Below, one piece after another: positions 19,125-27,442 of a DNA stretch of 44,465 nt. Each line of letters begins with the position of its first letter. The stretch's first letter is position 1. The notes below the pieces were generated by a model that was given only the letters and a program-made list of their open reading frames with translations, had not been told where the DNA came from and did no database searches. The stretch lies in contig CAIPQU010000049.1 of NCBI GenBank assembly GCA_903867305.1, positions 1-44,465 on the forward strand. The letters are read 5' to 3'. The position numbers were made by a program, and so were the translations under genes. The DNA is from an uncultured beta proteobacterium (GTDB taxonomy: Bacteria > Pseudomonadota > Gammaproteobacteria > Burkholderiales > Burkholderiaceae).

Positions 19125-21113
19125 TTAGATATCAGCTTCAACTTCATTACCATGCTCTTCGAGCCAATTTTTTCTTGCGGATGACTCTGACTTACCCATG
19201 AGCATATCCATCATTTTATTGGTATCGGCTAGCGTAATTTCTCCAGTAAGGATCGGCAATAATCGTCTTGTGTCTGGATTCAAGGTCGTATCCCATAACT
19301 GTTCTGGGCTCATTTCTCCGAGCCCTTTAAAACGTGAGATTTGCCAACTACCGGCTTTTAAACCATCTTTGATTAATTTGTCTTCAATCGACGTAAGCTC
19401 TGCTTCATCAAGAGCATAGATCTTTTGCGCAGGCTTTTTACCTCGAGCAGGAGCGTCAATACGATACAACGGTGGACGTGCGACATAAATATGCCCACGT
19501 TCAATCAATTTTGGGAAATGTTTAAAGAATAAAGTTAGTAATAGAACTTGTATATGTGAACCATCAACGTCCGCATCAGAGAGAATGCAGACCTTACCAT
19601 AGCGAAGATTACTCAAATCTGGATCATCCATGGCACCGTGTGGGTCAACACCAATTGCGACAGCAATATCATGCACTTCATTATTGGCAAATAAACGATC
19701 ACGTTCTGTTTCCCAGGTATTCAGTACTTTACCGCGCAACGGCAGAATTGCTTGATACTCTTTATTACGCCCCATTTTGGCGGAACCACCAGCAGAGTCA
19801 CCTTCGACGAGGAAGATTTCATTAATAATGATGTCTTCACTTTCGCAATCAGTAAGTTTCCCAGGTAATACAGCTACCCCTGAAGATTTACGTTTTTCAA
19901 TTTTCTGACCAGCGCGAGTTCTAGCCTGAGCTTGTTTAATGACAAGATCAGCCAGTTTTTTTCCATAATCCACATGTTGATTCAACCATAAATCAAGTGC
20001 TGAACGAACAAAGCCAGATACCAAACGAACAGCATCCCTAGAATTCAGACGCTCTTTAATTTGTCCTTGAAATTGAGGATCCAATACCTTTGCAGAGAGA
20101 ACAAATGAAGCCCTTTGAAATACATCATCAGGCATCAATTTCACGCCCTTGGGCAATAATGCATGTAATTCGATAAAACTTTTTACGGAGTTATACAAAC
20201 CTTCCCGTAATCCACTTTCGTGTGTTCCGCCAGCAGTTGTTGGAATTAGATTGACATAACTCTCACGAACCGGACTACCCTCTTCAGTCCAAGCGACAAT
20301 CCAAGCCGCACCTTCTCCTTGAGCAAAGCTTTCTTCACCTCCGCGTTCTGGATCAGCATAATGCTCACCATCAAAGGCCGGAATGATTAATTCACTATGA
20401 CCCGCTTGTATCATCGCCTCATCTAGATAACCTTTGAGACCTTGTTCGTAATACCAAGATTGTGTCTCACCCGATTTTTCTTGAATAAGAGTTACTTTTA
20501 CTCCAGGCAATAAAACCGCTTTTGATCTTAATAAACGCTGAAGTTCAGTAAGGGAAATTTGTGAGCTATCAAAGTATTTCGCCTCGGGCCAAACTCGAAC
20601 AACCGTACCTGAAGTTTTATCGCCAGCAGGTATTGGTTTGGTCTTGATTTTTTCAACTAAAAAACCATGCTCAAATGCTAATGTGGAATATTGTTTATCG
20701 CGCCAAACTTGAACTTCAAGACGATTTGATAAAGCATTGGTTACGGAAACACCAACACCGTGTAAACCACCAGAAAAAGCATAAGCACCTGCAGTACCTT
20801 TTTCAAACTTACCACCGGCATGAAGTTGTGTAAAAACAATTTCTACAACTGGAACTTTTTCATCAGGATGCATCCCTATAGGTATGCCCCTACCAAAGTC
20901 TTCAACACTGACACTTTGGTCAGTATGAATCGTCAAGATAATCTCTTTACCATGTCCACCAAGAGCCTCATCCGACGCATTATCAATCACTTCTTGAATA
21001 ATATGAAGGGGATTATCCGTTCTGGTATACATCCCCGGTCGTTGTTTGACGGGCTCAAGTCCTTTAAGGACCTTAATCGATGATTCGCTATATTGTTCTT
21101 TACGTGTTGCCAT
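19125..21113 (-). CDS. parE: DNA topoisomerase IV subunit B
   Basis: ATPase subunit of topoisomerase IV. 662 aa. GHKL ATP site: EVIDNASDEALGGHG, then SVEDFGRGIPIGMHPDEKVP and AYAFSGGLHGVGVSVTNALSN. TOPRIM domain: EIFLVEGDSAGGSAKMGRNKEYQAILPLRGKVLNTWE and ILSDADVDGSHIQVLLLTLF. C-terminal RFKGLGEMSPEQLWDTTLNPDTR. The length matches ParE rather than the roughly 800-residue GyrB. It is followed by parC. A 9-bp-arm hairpin lies 30 bp upstream of the start. Confidence 0.95.
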   Translation of the reverse strand: MATRKEQYSESSIKVLKGLEPVKQRPGMYTRTDNPLHIIQEVIDNASDEALGGHGKEIILTIHTDQSVSVEDFGRGIPIGMHPDEKVPVVEIVFTQLHAGGKFEKGTAGAYAFSGGLHGVGVSVTNALSNRLEVQVWRDKQYSTLAFEHGFLVEKIKTKPIPAGDKTSGTVVRVWPEAKYFDSSQISLTELQRLLRSKAVLLPGVKVTLIQEKSGETQSWYYEQGLKGYLDEAMIQAGHSELIIPAFDGEHYADPERGGEESFAQGEGAAWIVAWTEEGSPVRESYVNLIPTTAGGTHESGLREGLYNSVKSFIELHALLPKGVKLMPDDVFQRASFVLSAKVLDPQFQGQIKERLNSRDAVRLVSGFVRSALDLWLNQHVDYGKKLADLVIKQAQARTRAGQKIEKRKSSGVAVLPGKLTDCESEDIIINEIFLVEGDSAGGSAKMGRNKEYQAILPLRGKVLNTWETERDRLFANNEVHDIAVAIGVDPHGAMDDPDLSNLRYGKVCILSDADVDGSHIQVLLLTLFFKHFPKLIERGHIYVARPPLYRIDAPARGKKPAQKIYALDEAELTSIEDKLIKDGLKAGSWQISRFKGLGEMSPEQLWDTTLNPDTRRLLPILTGEITLADTNKMMDMLMGKSESSARKNWLEEHGNEVEADI

Positions 21114-21143
21114 AGTAGAGAATTGTATCTTGAATGTGAAACA

Positions 21144-21167
21144 CCCTAAAAAACTTTATTTTTAGGG
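21144..21167. repeat. Hairpin-forming inverted repeat upstream of parE
   Basis: Arms CCCTAAAAA (21144-21152) and TTTTTAGGG (21159-21167) are exact complements around a 6-nt loop, 30 bp before the parE start. It would form in the parE leader transcript or serve as a dyad binding site. Function unknown. Confidence 0.45.
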
Positions 21168-21254
21168 ATAACAGACAAGTAACCTTATCAAGAATAAAGC
21201 TCACAAGATAAATGTAGGATATTGAATATAAAAATGCTTTATAGATCAATTACT

Positions 21255-21282
21255 TTGATAAAGTACCTAGAACAATTACAAT
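21255..21282 (+). promoter_or_regulatory. Probable sigma70 promoter of tRNA-Arg
   Basis: TTGATA (21255-21260) and TACAAT (21277-21282) are separated by 16 bp, with the tRNA 5' end 11 nt downstream of the -10 box. Good matches and position for a tRNA promoter. Confidence 0.55.
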
Positions 21283-21292
21283 ATGATTTTAA

Positions 21293-21367
21293 GTCCCTGT
21301 AGTTCAATGGATAGAATAAGCCCCTCCTAAGGGCTAGATACTGGTTCGACTCCAGTCGGGGACACCA
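21293..21367 (+). tRNA. tRNA-Arg (anticodon CCT)
   Basis: Cloverleaf read by eye. The acceptor stem GTCCCTG pairs with CGGGGAC. The anticodon stem AGCCC/GGGCT encloses loop CTCCTAA, giving anticodon CCT (reads AGG). The T arm is ACTGG-TTCGACT-CCAGT, followed by discriminator A and an encoded CCA (21365-21367). A T-rich run follows directly (21370-21377) and could help termination. Confidence 0.95.
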
Positions 21368-21641
21368 CTTTTTTTTAATTATTCTTGCGATCTTATTTTT
21401 GTAAATAAAAAAACACCGTGTGTCAATCTATATTGGAATAAAAAATACAAATACTTATCCACAAGAATTGTGGATAAGTTGCATTAGAAACATAAAATAG
21501 TTAGTAATATTGGGGATGTAGCTGACTTGCTAATTTTTTAAGCAGCCATAAAAAAATATTTGATGAAAATAAAGATCATGAGTTTGATGTTAAAGACTAA
21601 TGAAAAAAAACTAGGGTAATTCCTTAAGAGAAAAAATTAAT
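21368..21641. other. Intergenic region, tRNA-Arg to Nudix gene
   Basis: 274 bp, AT-rich, with no convincing frame. It contains the inverted pair of DnaA boxes (21455-21477), listed separately, and presumably the promoter of the Nudix gene, which I could not define. No further DnaA boxes, no iterons and no replication gene are adjacent. Confidence 0.6.
21454..21478. promoter_or_regulatory. Inverted pair of consensus DnaA boxes
   Basis: TTATCCACA on the plus strand (21455-21463) and its exact reverse complement TGTGGATAA (21469-21477) are separated by 5 bp, with one further matching base on each side (C...G). Each is a perfect match to the strong E. coli DnaA box R1. As RNA the same sequence is a 10-bp hairpin without a U tract on the plus strand, so a transcription-terminator role (better in the minus direction, which is followed by T-rich sequence) is an alternative. 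Confidence 0.55.
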
Positions 21642-22469
21642 ATGATCCAATTTAAAATGAATGTAAGTGCAAGATCTGCCCTCACTGAGATTATTGAGAC
21701 AGCTTATAGGAATATTCCATCTGATCTAATGCCAGTTTTTTTTATGAATGAAGTCATTGGTCACGTCAGCCCACAAATATTTTCTGCTTTGCAACAATTT
21801 TTAGAAAAAGATGATCAAGATTTGCAATTAATTCACTGTACTAATCAAAAAATTATCATTACCCAAGCACCACCCTATCAACTCAGTATCGAGTTACGCA
21901 TCATTGCAGAGTATTTAAGGGATATACAGATCATCAAAGGATGGCGAGGTGAAGAGTTTTCTTTTATTGATGAACATCAATTGGAAAGGTTTCGAGTTGA
22001 GAGAGTCTTTTTTCGAACTCTTGGTTTTCATAGTCGCGCAGTTCATGTCAATGGATATCAGTCGAAGGGAAAGTTATGGATTGCTAGAAGAAGCCATACA
22101 AAGCAAATAGATCCAAACCTTCTTGACAATATGACGGCTGGCGGTGTGAGTGCTAATGAAACACTCTTCAACTGTGTCATGAGAGAACTTGAGGAAGAGG
22201 CAGGCATTTCAGCAGATCAAGCTCTGCAAATTAACCCAATTAGCTCAGTTACTATCCGTCGAGGAATTCAAGATGGCAGCCTTCACCACGAAACTTTATA
22301 TACCTATGATTTAGAGATGTCTGAAAAAATTCAACCACTCAATCAAGATAATGAAGTTAGCGAATTTTATCTAATTGATTTTGAAGAAGCGCTTCATTTT
22401 GTTTTGACTGAGCAATTTACCATCGATGCTGGAGTAGTCACTGCTGATTTTTTATTGAGACATTGCTAA
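21642..22469 (+). CDS. Nudix hydrolase with N-terminal DUF4743-like domain
   Basis: 275 aa. A complete Nudix box, GGVSANETLFNCVMRELEEEAGI (about 167-189), matches G-x5-E-x7-REUxEExGU, so metal-dependent pyrophosphate hydrolysis is expected. The N-terminal ~120 residues (RNIPSDLMPVFFMNEVIGHVSPQIF) resemble the extension found in Nudix proteins related to the N-terminus of yeast thiamine pyrophosphokinase Tnr3, which remove oxidised thiamine diphosphate derivatives. I infer a similar housecleaning role but the substrate is not proven. The 3' end overlaps the convergent acetyltransferase gene by 18 bp. Confidence 0.82.
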   Translation: MIQFKMNVSARSALTEIIETAYRNIPSDLMPVFFMNEVIGHVSPQIFSALQQFLEKDDQDLQLIHCTNQKIIITQAPPYQLSIELRIIAEYLRDIQIIKGWRGEEFSFIDEHQLERFRVERVFFRTLGFHSRAVHVNGYQSKGKLWIARRSHTKQIDPNLLDNMTAGGVSANETLFNCVMRELEEEAGISADQALQINPISSVTIRRGIQDGSLHHETLYTYDLEMSEKIQPLNQDNEVSEFYLIDFEEALHFVLTEQFTIDAGVVTADFLLRHC

Positions 22470-22889
22470 TCGCATCATCACATGCTCAATTCCAGCTTCC
22501 ATAAAAGTTTCGGAAGATGCGACAAATCCTAATTTTCTATAAAAAGATTGACTAGTAAGCTGTGCATGAATTTGACACTCAACAGATCCCATTTTTTGGG
22601 CTTGAGCAATTAATGCTTCCATCATCTTGTATCCGTAACCCTGCCCACGTAAACTTTGCACAACACATACTCTACCAATGCAAAAAATATTAGATACAGG
22701 ACTTTCCTGAAATAAACGTGCCGTCCCACCCACTTTTCCAGAAACAAATAAAACAGCATGTAATGCTATAGGATCATATTGATCTTGTTCTATATCGAGT
22801 GGCACATTCTGCTCTTGAACGAATACCTCTATACGAATAGGTAGTGCATAAATCTCTGCAATTTTCCAAGGAAGAAGCTGGATTTCCAT
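22452..22889 (-). CDS. GNAT-family N-acetyltransferase
   Basis: 145 aa GNAT fold. Motif A is IGRVCVVQSLRGQGYGYKMMEALIAQAQ, with an intact acetyl-CoA loop R-G-Q-G-Y-G. The C-terminal part (FYRKLGFVASSETFMEAGIEHVMMRL) is ElaA/YjcF-like; that subgroup typically has a start like RIEVFVQEQNVPLDIEQD, as here. The acceptor is unknown. Tail-to-tail with the Nudix gene, overlapping by 18 bp. Confidence 0.87.
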   Translation of the reverse strand: MEIQLLPWKIAEIYALPIRIEVFVQEQNVPLDIEQDQYDPIALHAVLFVSGKVGGTARLFQESPVSNIFCIGRVCVVQSLRGQGYGYKMMEALIAQAQKMGSVECQIHAQLTSQSFYRKLGFVASSETFMEAGIEHVMMRLAMSQ

Positions 22890-22905
22890 ATTGTTTTTTA
22901 AAAAT

Positions 22906-22935
22906 TTGCCTTGAGTGAATAAAAAAAGCTATAAT
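22906..22935 (+). promoter_or_regulatory. Probable sigma70 promoter of tRNA-Asn
   Basis: TTGCCT (22906-22911), 18-bp spacer, perfect TATAAT (22930-22935). The tRNA 5' end is 11 nt after the -10 box. Confidence 0.6.
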
Positions 22936-22945
22936 AACTCTTTAT

Positions 22946-23021
22946 TCCCTGATAGCTCAGTCGGTAGAGCGACGGACTGTTAATCCGCAGGTCCCTGGTT
23001 CGAGTCCAGGTCGGGGAGCCA
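22946..23021 (+). tRNA. tRNA-Asn (anticodon GTT)
   Basis: Cloverleaf read by eye: acceptor TCCCTGA pairs with TCGGGGA, anticodon loop CTGTTAA gives GTT (reads AAC/AAT), T arm CCTGG-TTCGAGT-CCAGG, discriminator G and encoded CCA. Asn is the expected identity for GTT with discriminator G. Confidence 0.96.
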
Positions 23022-23326
23022 AAAACCTTATGGGATATTTGCTTTAGCACTGACATAATTTTAGCATCAGTCCGATGCTCTTTTATGGAGAAGCTAACCT
23101 GGATTCAGGTAATTTAGCATCAAATTCAGTTTTATTCCCCCCTTGCAACGGGGTGAAAAGTTCAATTTTTCAACGCTAGCAGATACCTTCATGGTGAGCT
23201 ATGCCGGTCGCGATCTTACCTTCGGTAGCAAACTACATTTTTTTTACAGAACACATTGGTCATTTAATTCCTTCAGAAATTGATTCTGATCATGACGGAT
23301 GATTTTTTAAAATTACACAATTAGTA
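23022..23326. other. Noncoding region after tRNA-Asn, boundary of the accessory segment
   Basis: 305 bp without a supported gene. A short hairpin AGCATC-AGTCC-GATGCT (23063-23079) followed by CTTTT is a weak terminator candidate for tRNA-Asn. The word TTTAGCATCA appears twice (about 23061 and 23117). I see no recognisable gene remnant, insertion-sequence end or copy of the tRNA 3' end. Confidence 0.5.
23063..23083 (+). terminator. Weak terminator candidate after tRNA-Asn
   Basis: Six-base arms AGCATC and GATGCT around a 5-nt loop, followed by CTTTT. It lies 41 nt past the tRNA. Short stem and short T run make it marginal. Confidence 0.3.
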
Positions 23327-23641
23327 TTAAAATTTCACTTTCAAAACTACCATGAGGTAATAAAAAATTCCAACAGCAATCGTTACTGCAATCGCACGCT
23401 GTGATGTTGTTCTCGCCACAAAAAATAGCATCACTGCATTAATTACAATGATCCCTATAACTGAAAGGGGGAAAATAATTATGCCAAAAACCATTCCCCA
23501 ACCTTTATCCTCCATCAAATTGATCACAGATGTAATAAGCAGAAGAAATCCAAGACAGGCGCTGTCAATTAAAAAGATAGCAGCTAGTCTTTTAAAAATA
23601 GATTCGTTTTGATAAAGTTTTCTGATCGTTGAAATCATCAA
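23327..23641 (-). CDS. Small membrane protein of unknown function
   Basis: 104 aa, not recognised. Three hydrophobic segments (about 18-40, 48-72 and 80-100) predict an inner-membrane protein with a short basic N-terminus. Its start overlaps the stop of the histidine kinase gene (ATGA), so it is very probably co-expressed and may work with the kinase. It is too short for a TRAP DctQ subunit and has no DctQ motif I can see. Confidence 0.65.
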   Translation of the reverse strand: MMISTIRKLYQNESIFKRLAAIFLIDSACLGFLLLITSVINLMEDKGWGMVFGIIIFPLSVIGIIVINAVMLFFVARTTSQRAIAVTIAVGIFYYLMVVLKVKF

Positions 23642-24834
23642 GCTTTCTCAACTACAGAAGGTAATTTAATAATAAACTTAGCACCACCGCCTTGGGCATC
23701 TTCATAATAAATATTACCTTCATGCCTACTCACAATATATTTACAAAGCCAAAGACCTAAGCCCATTCCTTCTTTTTTAGTCGTACTCAAAAGTTCAAAT
23801 AGATGTGTTTGAAATTCAGGTAATACCCCAGAGGCATTATCTAAAAAGCTAAGCTCTACCAAAGACTCTATTGCCCTAGCTTCGATAGAAATTCGCTTCT
23901 CTATTACTTTAAACCTTTCAAAAGCTTGAATGGAGTTATTCAGTAGATTCAGAATAACTTGCTCTATATCGCTTTGATTAACATGAATAAATAAGCTCTC
24001 ATCTATTTGAACTTGAGTTTGAATTCCTTTGGAAGTCAAACTGGGATTGGCAATTTCAAGCACCTTCAAGATCAAGTCTCTCAATTGAACTTTATTTGTA
24101 TCAAGTTCTTTTTGACTAAATATTGACCTCAAGGTCTCGACAATTGTAGATGCCCTTTTATTGTCTTTCTCCAAAGAATCGATAACTTCTTTTCCTACTT
24201 CTGTTGTTAACAACCCCTGCTCTAACTTGATCTTCAAAAATCGAATATTTAAATTGGATGCGCCAAGGGGTTGATTCAGCTCATGGGCTATTGCTGCAGA
24301 CAGAGCTCCAGTTGCTGCAGTTTTATTAGCCTTGATTAAACTTGCAGTAAGTTCCTCGTTTTGAAATTCTAGAACCTCAACTTTATTTTTTTCATTTAAA
24401 GAAAAAATGCTGATAATAAAATCAATAATAGCAATAAATATTGCTGAATAAAGTATCAAAATAATCCATCGGAACACAGTATCATACTCATAAAACGAAA
24501 CCTGATTCTGTGAGATATATTTTAGAAATAAAACTCTAAATAAAGGATAAGAGCCTGTGACTCCACACTGAATCATCAACAAATATCGTAATTTTTTTAC
24601 AATAACTGAATGAATACTTATGTATACAGGATGAATTTCTATGAATGCCCAAATAGATAATATGAACATTACTGTAGAAAGAACCCATTTTTTATTAGCT
24701 TGTGGGTTATAGCTAATAAAGATTTCATAGCAAAATGCAAGAACAAACACCAAAGCTGAAAGTCCAGAAATAACACGCAATGGTAATGCGATGTGCCGCA
24801 TATTGATATTTCTAGATTCTTGTTCAACATTCAT
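23638..24834 (-). CDS. Membrane-bound sensor histidine kinase (orphan)
   Basis: 398 aa. About four membrane segments in residues 18-146, with little periplasmic or cytosolic sensing domain, then a coiled-coil linker. The H box is LSAAIAHELNQPLGASN (phospho-acceptor His about 184), a DctB/FixL-like HELNQPL form. The ATPase domain has the N box VILNLLNNSIQAF, the G1 region DNASGV and the G2 region GMGLGLWLCKYIVSRHEG. No response regulator is adjacent. The gene starts 13 bp after a broken TRAP-type binding-protein gene and overlaps the small membrane protein gene. A binding protein directly upstream of a kinase with almost no sensor domain suggests ligand input through the binding protein. Confidence 0.9.
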   Translation of the reverse strand: MNVEQESRNINMRHIALPLRVISGLSALVFVLAFCYEIFISYNPQANKKWVLSTVMFILSIWAFIEIHPVYISIHSVIVKKLRYLLMIQCGVTGSYPLFRVLFLKYISQNQVSFYEYDTVFRWIILILYSAIFIAIIDFIISIFSLNEKNKVEVLEFQNEELTASLIKANKTAATGALSAAIAHELNQPLGASNLNIRFLKIKLEQGLLTTEVGKEVIDSLEKDNKRASTIVETLRSIFSQKELDTNKVQLRDLILKVLEIANPSLTSKGIQTQVQIDESLFIHVNQSDIEQVILNLLNNSIQAFERFKVIEKRISIEARAIESLVELSFLDNASGVLPEFQTHLFELLSTTKKEGMGLGLWLCKYIVSRHEGNIYYEDAQGGGAKFIIKLPSVVEKA

Positions 24835-24847
24835 ATGTATGAAAGAT

Positions 24848-25883
24848 TTAGTCTATTCCCGCATAAGGACCAGCTAGTTTTATCCAATCATCAGAACAAT
24901 GAGGGTATTCTTGAATACATCTCTCTACCCAGTTATTTAAAGAAATATTTTTGGCCATCTTTTTGGTAATACCAATATCCTCATCAGACATATCGACCTG
25001 AACTATTTCATATTTTTTTAGGTTTACATGAATCTTGTCCAAGCATACAAGCTTGAGTTTCTTTTCGGAGTAATTGAGAGTATTTCCAAATATTCTCAGT
25101 ATGTTGATTAAAGGCCTCTTGAAAAATTAACTTCTGTTTTTCATTCAACTGATTCCATTTATACAATGTAATTGCGTAGCCATTAACACCATTATTGAAT
25201 GTAAATGGGACGTAATACTTAATATAGTTCAACCAACCAGCAGAATTAGCTGAAGTTGCACTAGTAATTGCACAATCAATGATCTGATTTTATAAAGCTT
25301 CTCTCGTATCTTCAAAGGGCAGGATGACTGGTATAGCTCCAAGAGCTGCAATAAATTTAGTCATAGACTCACCTGCCACCCTTACTTTGTATCCATATAA
25401 ATCAGATAATTTTTTTATGGGTTTTGAACAAAAAAGCTCTTGAGGACCAAATGCCCATAATCCCAAAAGTTTGACATGATATTTTTCTTGGAGATTTTTA
25501 TCTACTACAACAGAGTAAGCTTTTGATAATTCTCGCCCTTTTTCATCGCTAAGATTCAAACCAGTTAAATCAAGACCATCAATCGTTATTTCATTTTGTA
25601 TATTTTGAACAAAACGAAGTGAAATTAAATCAAATACTCCTTCTTTCATCATTGGAAGTTGATAAGTATCTTTTATACCTAACTCATCTAAAGATTTATA
25701 TTCAATTTCGATCGGTAAGTTAGTCATGCTTTGAAGCGAAGCAAAAAAAGGTTGCTCAAGCTGAAGGGTTATAAGTCCGGTTGAACTAGGTTGACCAGCC
25801 ACCCTAAGTTTAATAACAGTTAACTTCTGCCATACCAAAAATGCTCCAATCACAATGAAGATTGCAAATAAGATTCGTTTCAT
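24848..25883 (-). pseudogene. TRAP-type (DctP-like) solute-binding protein, broken by stop and frameshift
   Basis: An N-terminal membrane anchor or uncleaved signal (MKRILFAIFIVIGAFLVWQ) is followed by a DctP fold: LYGYKVRVAGESMTKFIAALGAIPVILPFEDTREAL is the family's substrate-helix region. An in-frame TAA (25290-25292) follows directly, where relatives continue with Gln, and the same frame then resumes with NQIIDCAITSATSAN and GWLNYIKYYVPF to about 25020. There an A7 run (minus strand, 25013-25019) shifts the frame. Removing one A joins CKPKK to YEIVQVDMSDEDIG, and the tail ends in NWVERC, as in full-length relatives. So one nonsense change plus one homopolymer indel split a roughly 345-residue protein. 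No DctQ or DctM genes are nearby. Confidence 0.75.
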
Positions 25884-25937
25884 AATTTATGGGGGATCTT
25901 GATCTATGACCTTGATATTACCAACTTTAATATTTAG

Positions 25938-26591
25938 TTAATCGCTGGGAACATCACCAGCCTTTAATCCATGCTCCTTGATTTCATCTAAAGTAGGAAT
26001 TTTCTTTGTATATCTCTTACCTAACCAGGCATATTCATTACCAAATAATCTAGCAATTGGTGAGTATTCTTCCGGAATAATCCGACGAGTGGCAGGATCA
26101 AAAATTCGGTCATCAATATGTATACCCAATACCTCTCCTAACACTAAGGCGCGCCGTTCTGATAAATCTTTGATTTCAAATACCTTGCACTCTAAGCTCA
26201 CTGGTGATTGCGTAATTCTTTTCACATCAATATGTTGCGATGGACTTAAATCAATCCCAGCAAAATCGATTTCACTCACATCATCCGGGAAGTTTGCAGA
26301 TGCAATATGCATTGCACCAATAATATTTTTATCAACCATGTTGACGACAAACTTTCCAGTACTGCGAATATTATTAATCGTATCTTTACTTTGACCAGTT
26401 GGTTTGTGACTAAACCCAAGGACTACCAGTGCAGGATCTTCTGAAAATAAATTAAAAAAGCTAAATGGAGCAGCGTTATGTAATCCCTCTTTATTTCTAG
26501 TGGTGATAAATGCGACTGGCCGTGGAATGACGAGCGCTGATAAAAATTTATAGCGATCGTATTGCGAGAGTTCGCTAATTGTTAAGTCCAT
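25938..26591 (-). CDS. Flavin reductase-like FMN-binding split-barrel protein
   Basis: 217 aa of the DIM6/NTAB flavin-reductase-like family. The N-terminal signature is LVIPRPVAFITTRNKEGLHNAAPFSFFNLFSEDPALVVLGF, then KDTINNIRSTGKFVVNMV. Such proteins bind FMN and supply reduced flavin or act as oxidoreductases; some partner monooxygenases. No monooxygenase is in the window. It lies 26 bp downstream of an alpha/beta hydrolase gene and upstream of the broken binding-protein gene, all leftward. No membrane segment, so cytoplasmic. Confidence 0.85.
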   Translation of the reverse strand: MDLTISELSQYDRYKFLSALVIPRPVAFITTRNKEGLHNAAPFSFFNLFSEDPALVVLGFSHKPTGQSKDTINNIRSTGKFVVNMVDKNIIGAMHIASANFPDDVSEIDFAGIDLSPSQHIDVKRITQSPVSLECKVFEIKDLSERRALVLGEVLGIHIDDRIFDPATRRIIPEEYSPIARLFGNEYAWLGKRYTKKIPTLDEIKEHGLKAGDVPSD

Positions 26592-26617
26592 TATTTGTCC
26601 TAATTCAAAAAAGCTAT

Positions 26618-27442
26618 TTAGATTGATTGTAAAAATTTAATAACGCATTGCGCACTTTCCAGCGGCTTTTCTATAAATGGAATATGTCCACCATTTGGAA
26701 TTTCTTCATAAATTGACCCTGCAATATTTTCAGCAATGACATGACTCAAACTTGAGGGTATGAAGTGATCATTATCTGCACACATCACTAAAGTCGGGCA
26801 ATGAATACTGCTCAGTTGTCTAGTGAGGACTGGAAGCTCCCCTGATGCAGGTCGTCTACCTAAACGGAGAATCGCATCTAAAAATCGCATATATAAATCA
26901 CCAGAGTTTTGTTGCACGTTCTTTTTACTAGCCTCTAAAACCTTTTGTCCGGCTTCTGTTTCTAAAAACTCTCTAGTCATAATCCAAAGACCCATAAATT
27001 CAGCCATTTCTTCACCCATACCTAACTTTGGAATAATTTTTTTACGAAGGGCGTAATTCATTTCCACAGACTTAGTTAGCTCAGAAAAGCCTCCTGCGAT
27101 TATCAGAGAAGCCACTTTATTCGGATGTCTCACCCCCATCGTTAAAGCAACTGTTCCGCCTAAAGAAGAACCAAGGACATGAGCTTTGGGAATATTAATA
27201 GCATCTAACAGAGCGGCGTAGTCATCCGCCCATAAATCAGCAGAATAATCAACATCATCCTTCCGAGATTTACCGATCCCACGAGGATCAACTAAGATCG
27301 TTTGGAAGTGTTCACGTAGCAAAGGTTCTCCTAGTCGGTAATAGGTGTTATCTAAACCCAATCCAGGAATCAAAAGGAGCGCTGGACCTTGTCCATGAAT
27401 TTCGTAATATATTTCTGTGTTATTGACTGCAATATGTGGCAT
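26618..27442 (-). CDS. Alpha/beta hydrolase (paralogue 1)
   Basis: 274 aa. The oxyanion region is LLIPGLGLDNTYYRLGEPLL. Triad: nucleophile Ser93 in GSSLGG, acid Asp225 in CADNDHFIP, His253 in NGGHIPFIEKP. It resembles enol-lactonase (PcaD) and RutD-type hydrolases in layout, but substrate cannot be inferred from sequence. A close paralogue of similar length (276 aa) with triad positions one residue apart lies at 31704-32534, on the other side of the ABC transporter. First gene of a leftward operon, divergent from the ABC binding protein. Confidence 0.9.
   Translation of the reverse strand: MPHIAVNNTEIYYEIHGQGPALLLIPGLGLDNTYYRLGEPLLREHFQTILVDPRGIGKSRKDDVDYSADLWADDYAALLDAINIPKAHVLGSSLGGTVALTMGVRHPNKVASLIIAGGFSELTKSVEMNYALRKKIIPKLGMGEEMAEFMGLWIMTREFLETEAGQKVLEASKKNVQQNSGDLYMRFLDAILRLGRRPASGELPVLTRQLSSIHCPTLVMCADNDHFIPSSLSHVIAENIAGSIYEEIPNGGHIPFIEKPLESAQCVIKFLQSI

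Noticed and set aside
21368..21641. Chromosomal or plasmid origin because of the DnaA boxes
   Set aside because: Only two boxes, no clear unwinding repeats and no dnaA, dnaN, gidA, parAB or rep gene nearby.
23022..23326. Insertion-sequence or gene remnant, from short in-frame stretches near 23190-23280
   Set aside because: Only about 30 codons stay open, no transposase or known motif is visible and no terminal repeats flank it.
23327..23641. DctQ subunit of a TRAP transporter, given the nearby DctP-like receptor
   Set aside because: Too short (104 aa), three rather than four membrane segments, and no DctM gene adjoining.
25978..26394. 138-codon plus-strand frame opposite the flavin-reductase-like gene
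   Set aside because: Shadow of a well-supported gene; composition and lack of motifs argue against coding.
26591..26618. Rut pyrimidine pathway, because of RutD-like hydrolase, flavin reductase and RidA proteins
   Set aside because: No RutA monooxygenase, RutB amidohydrolase or RutG in the window, and the RidA gene lies in a different operon.
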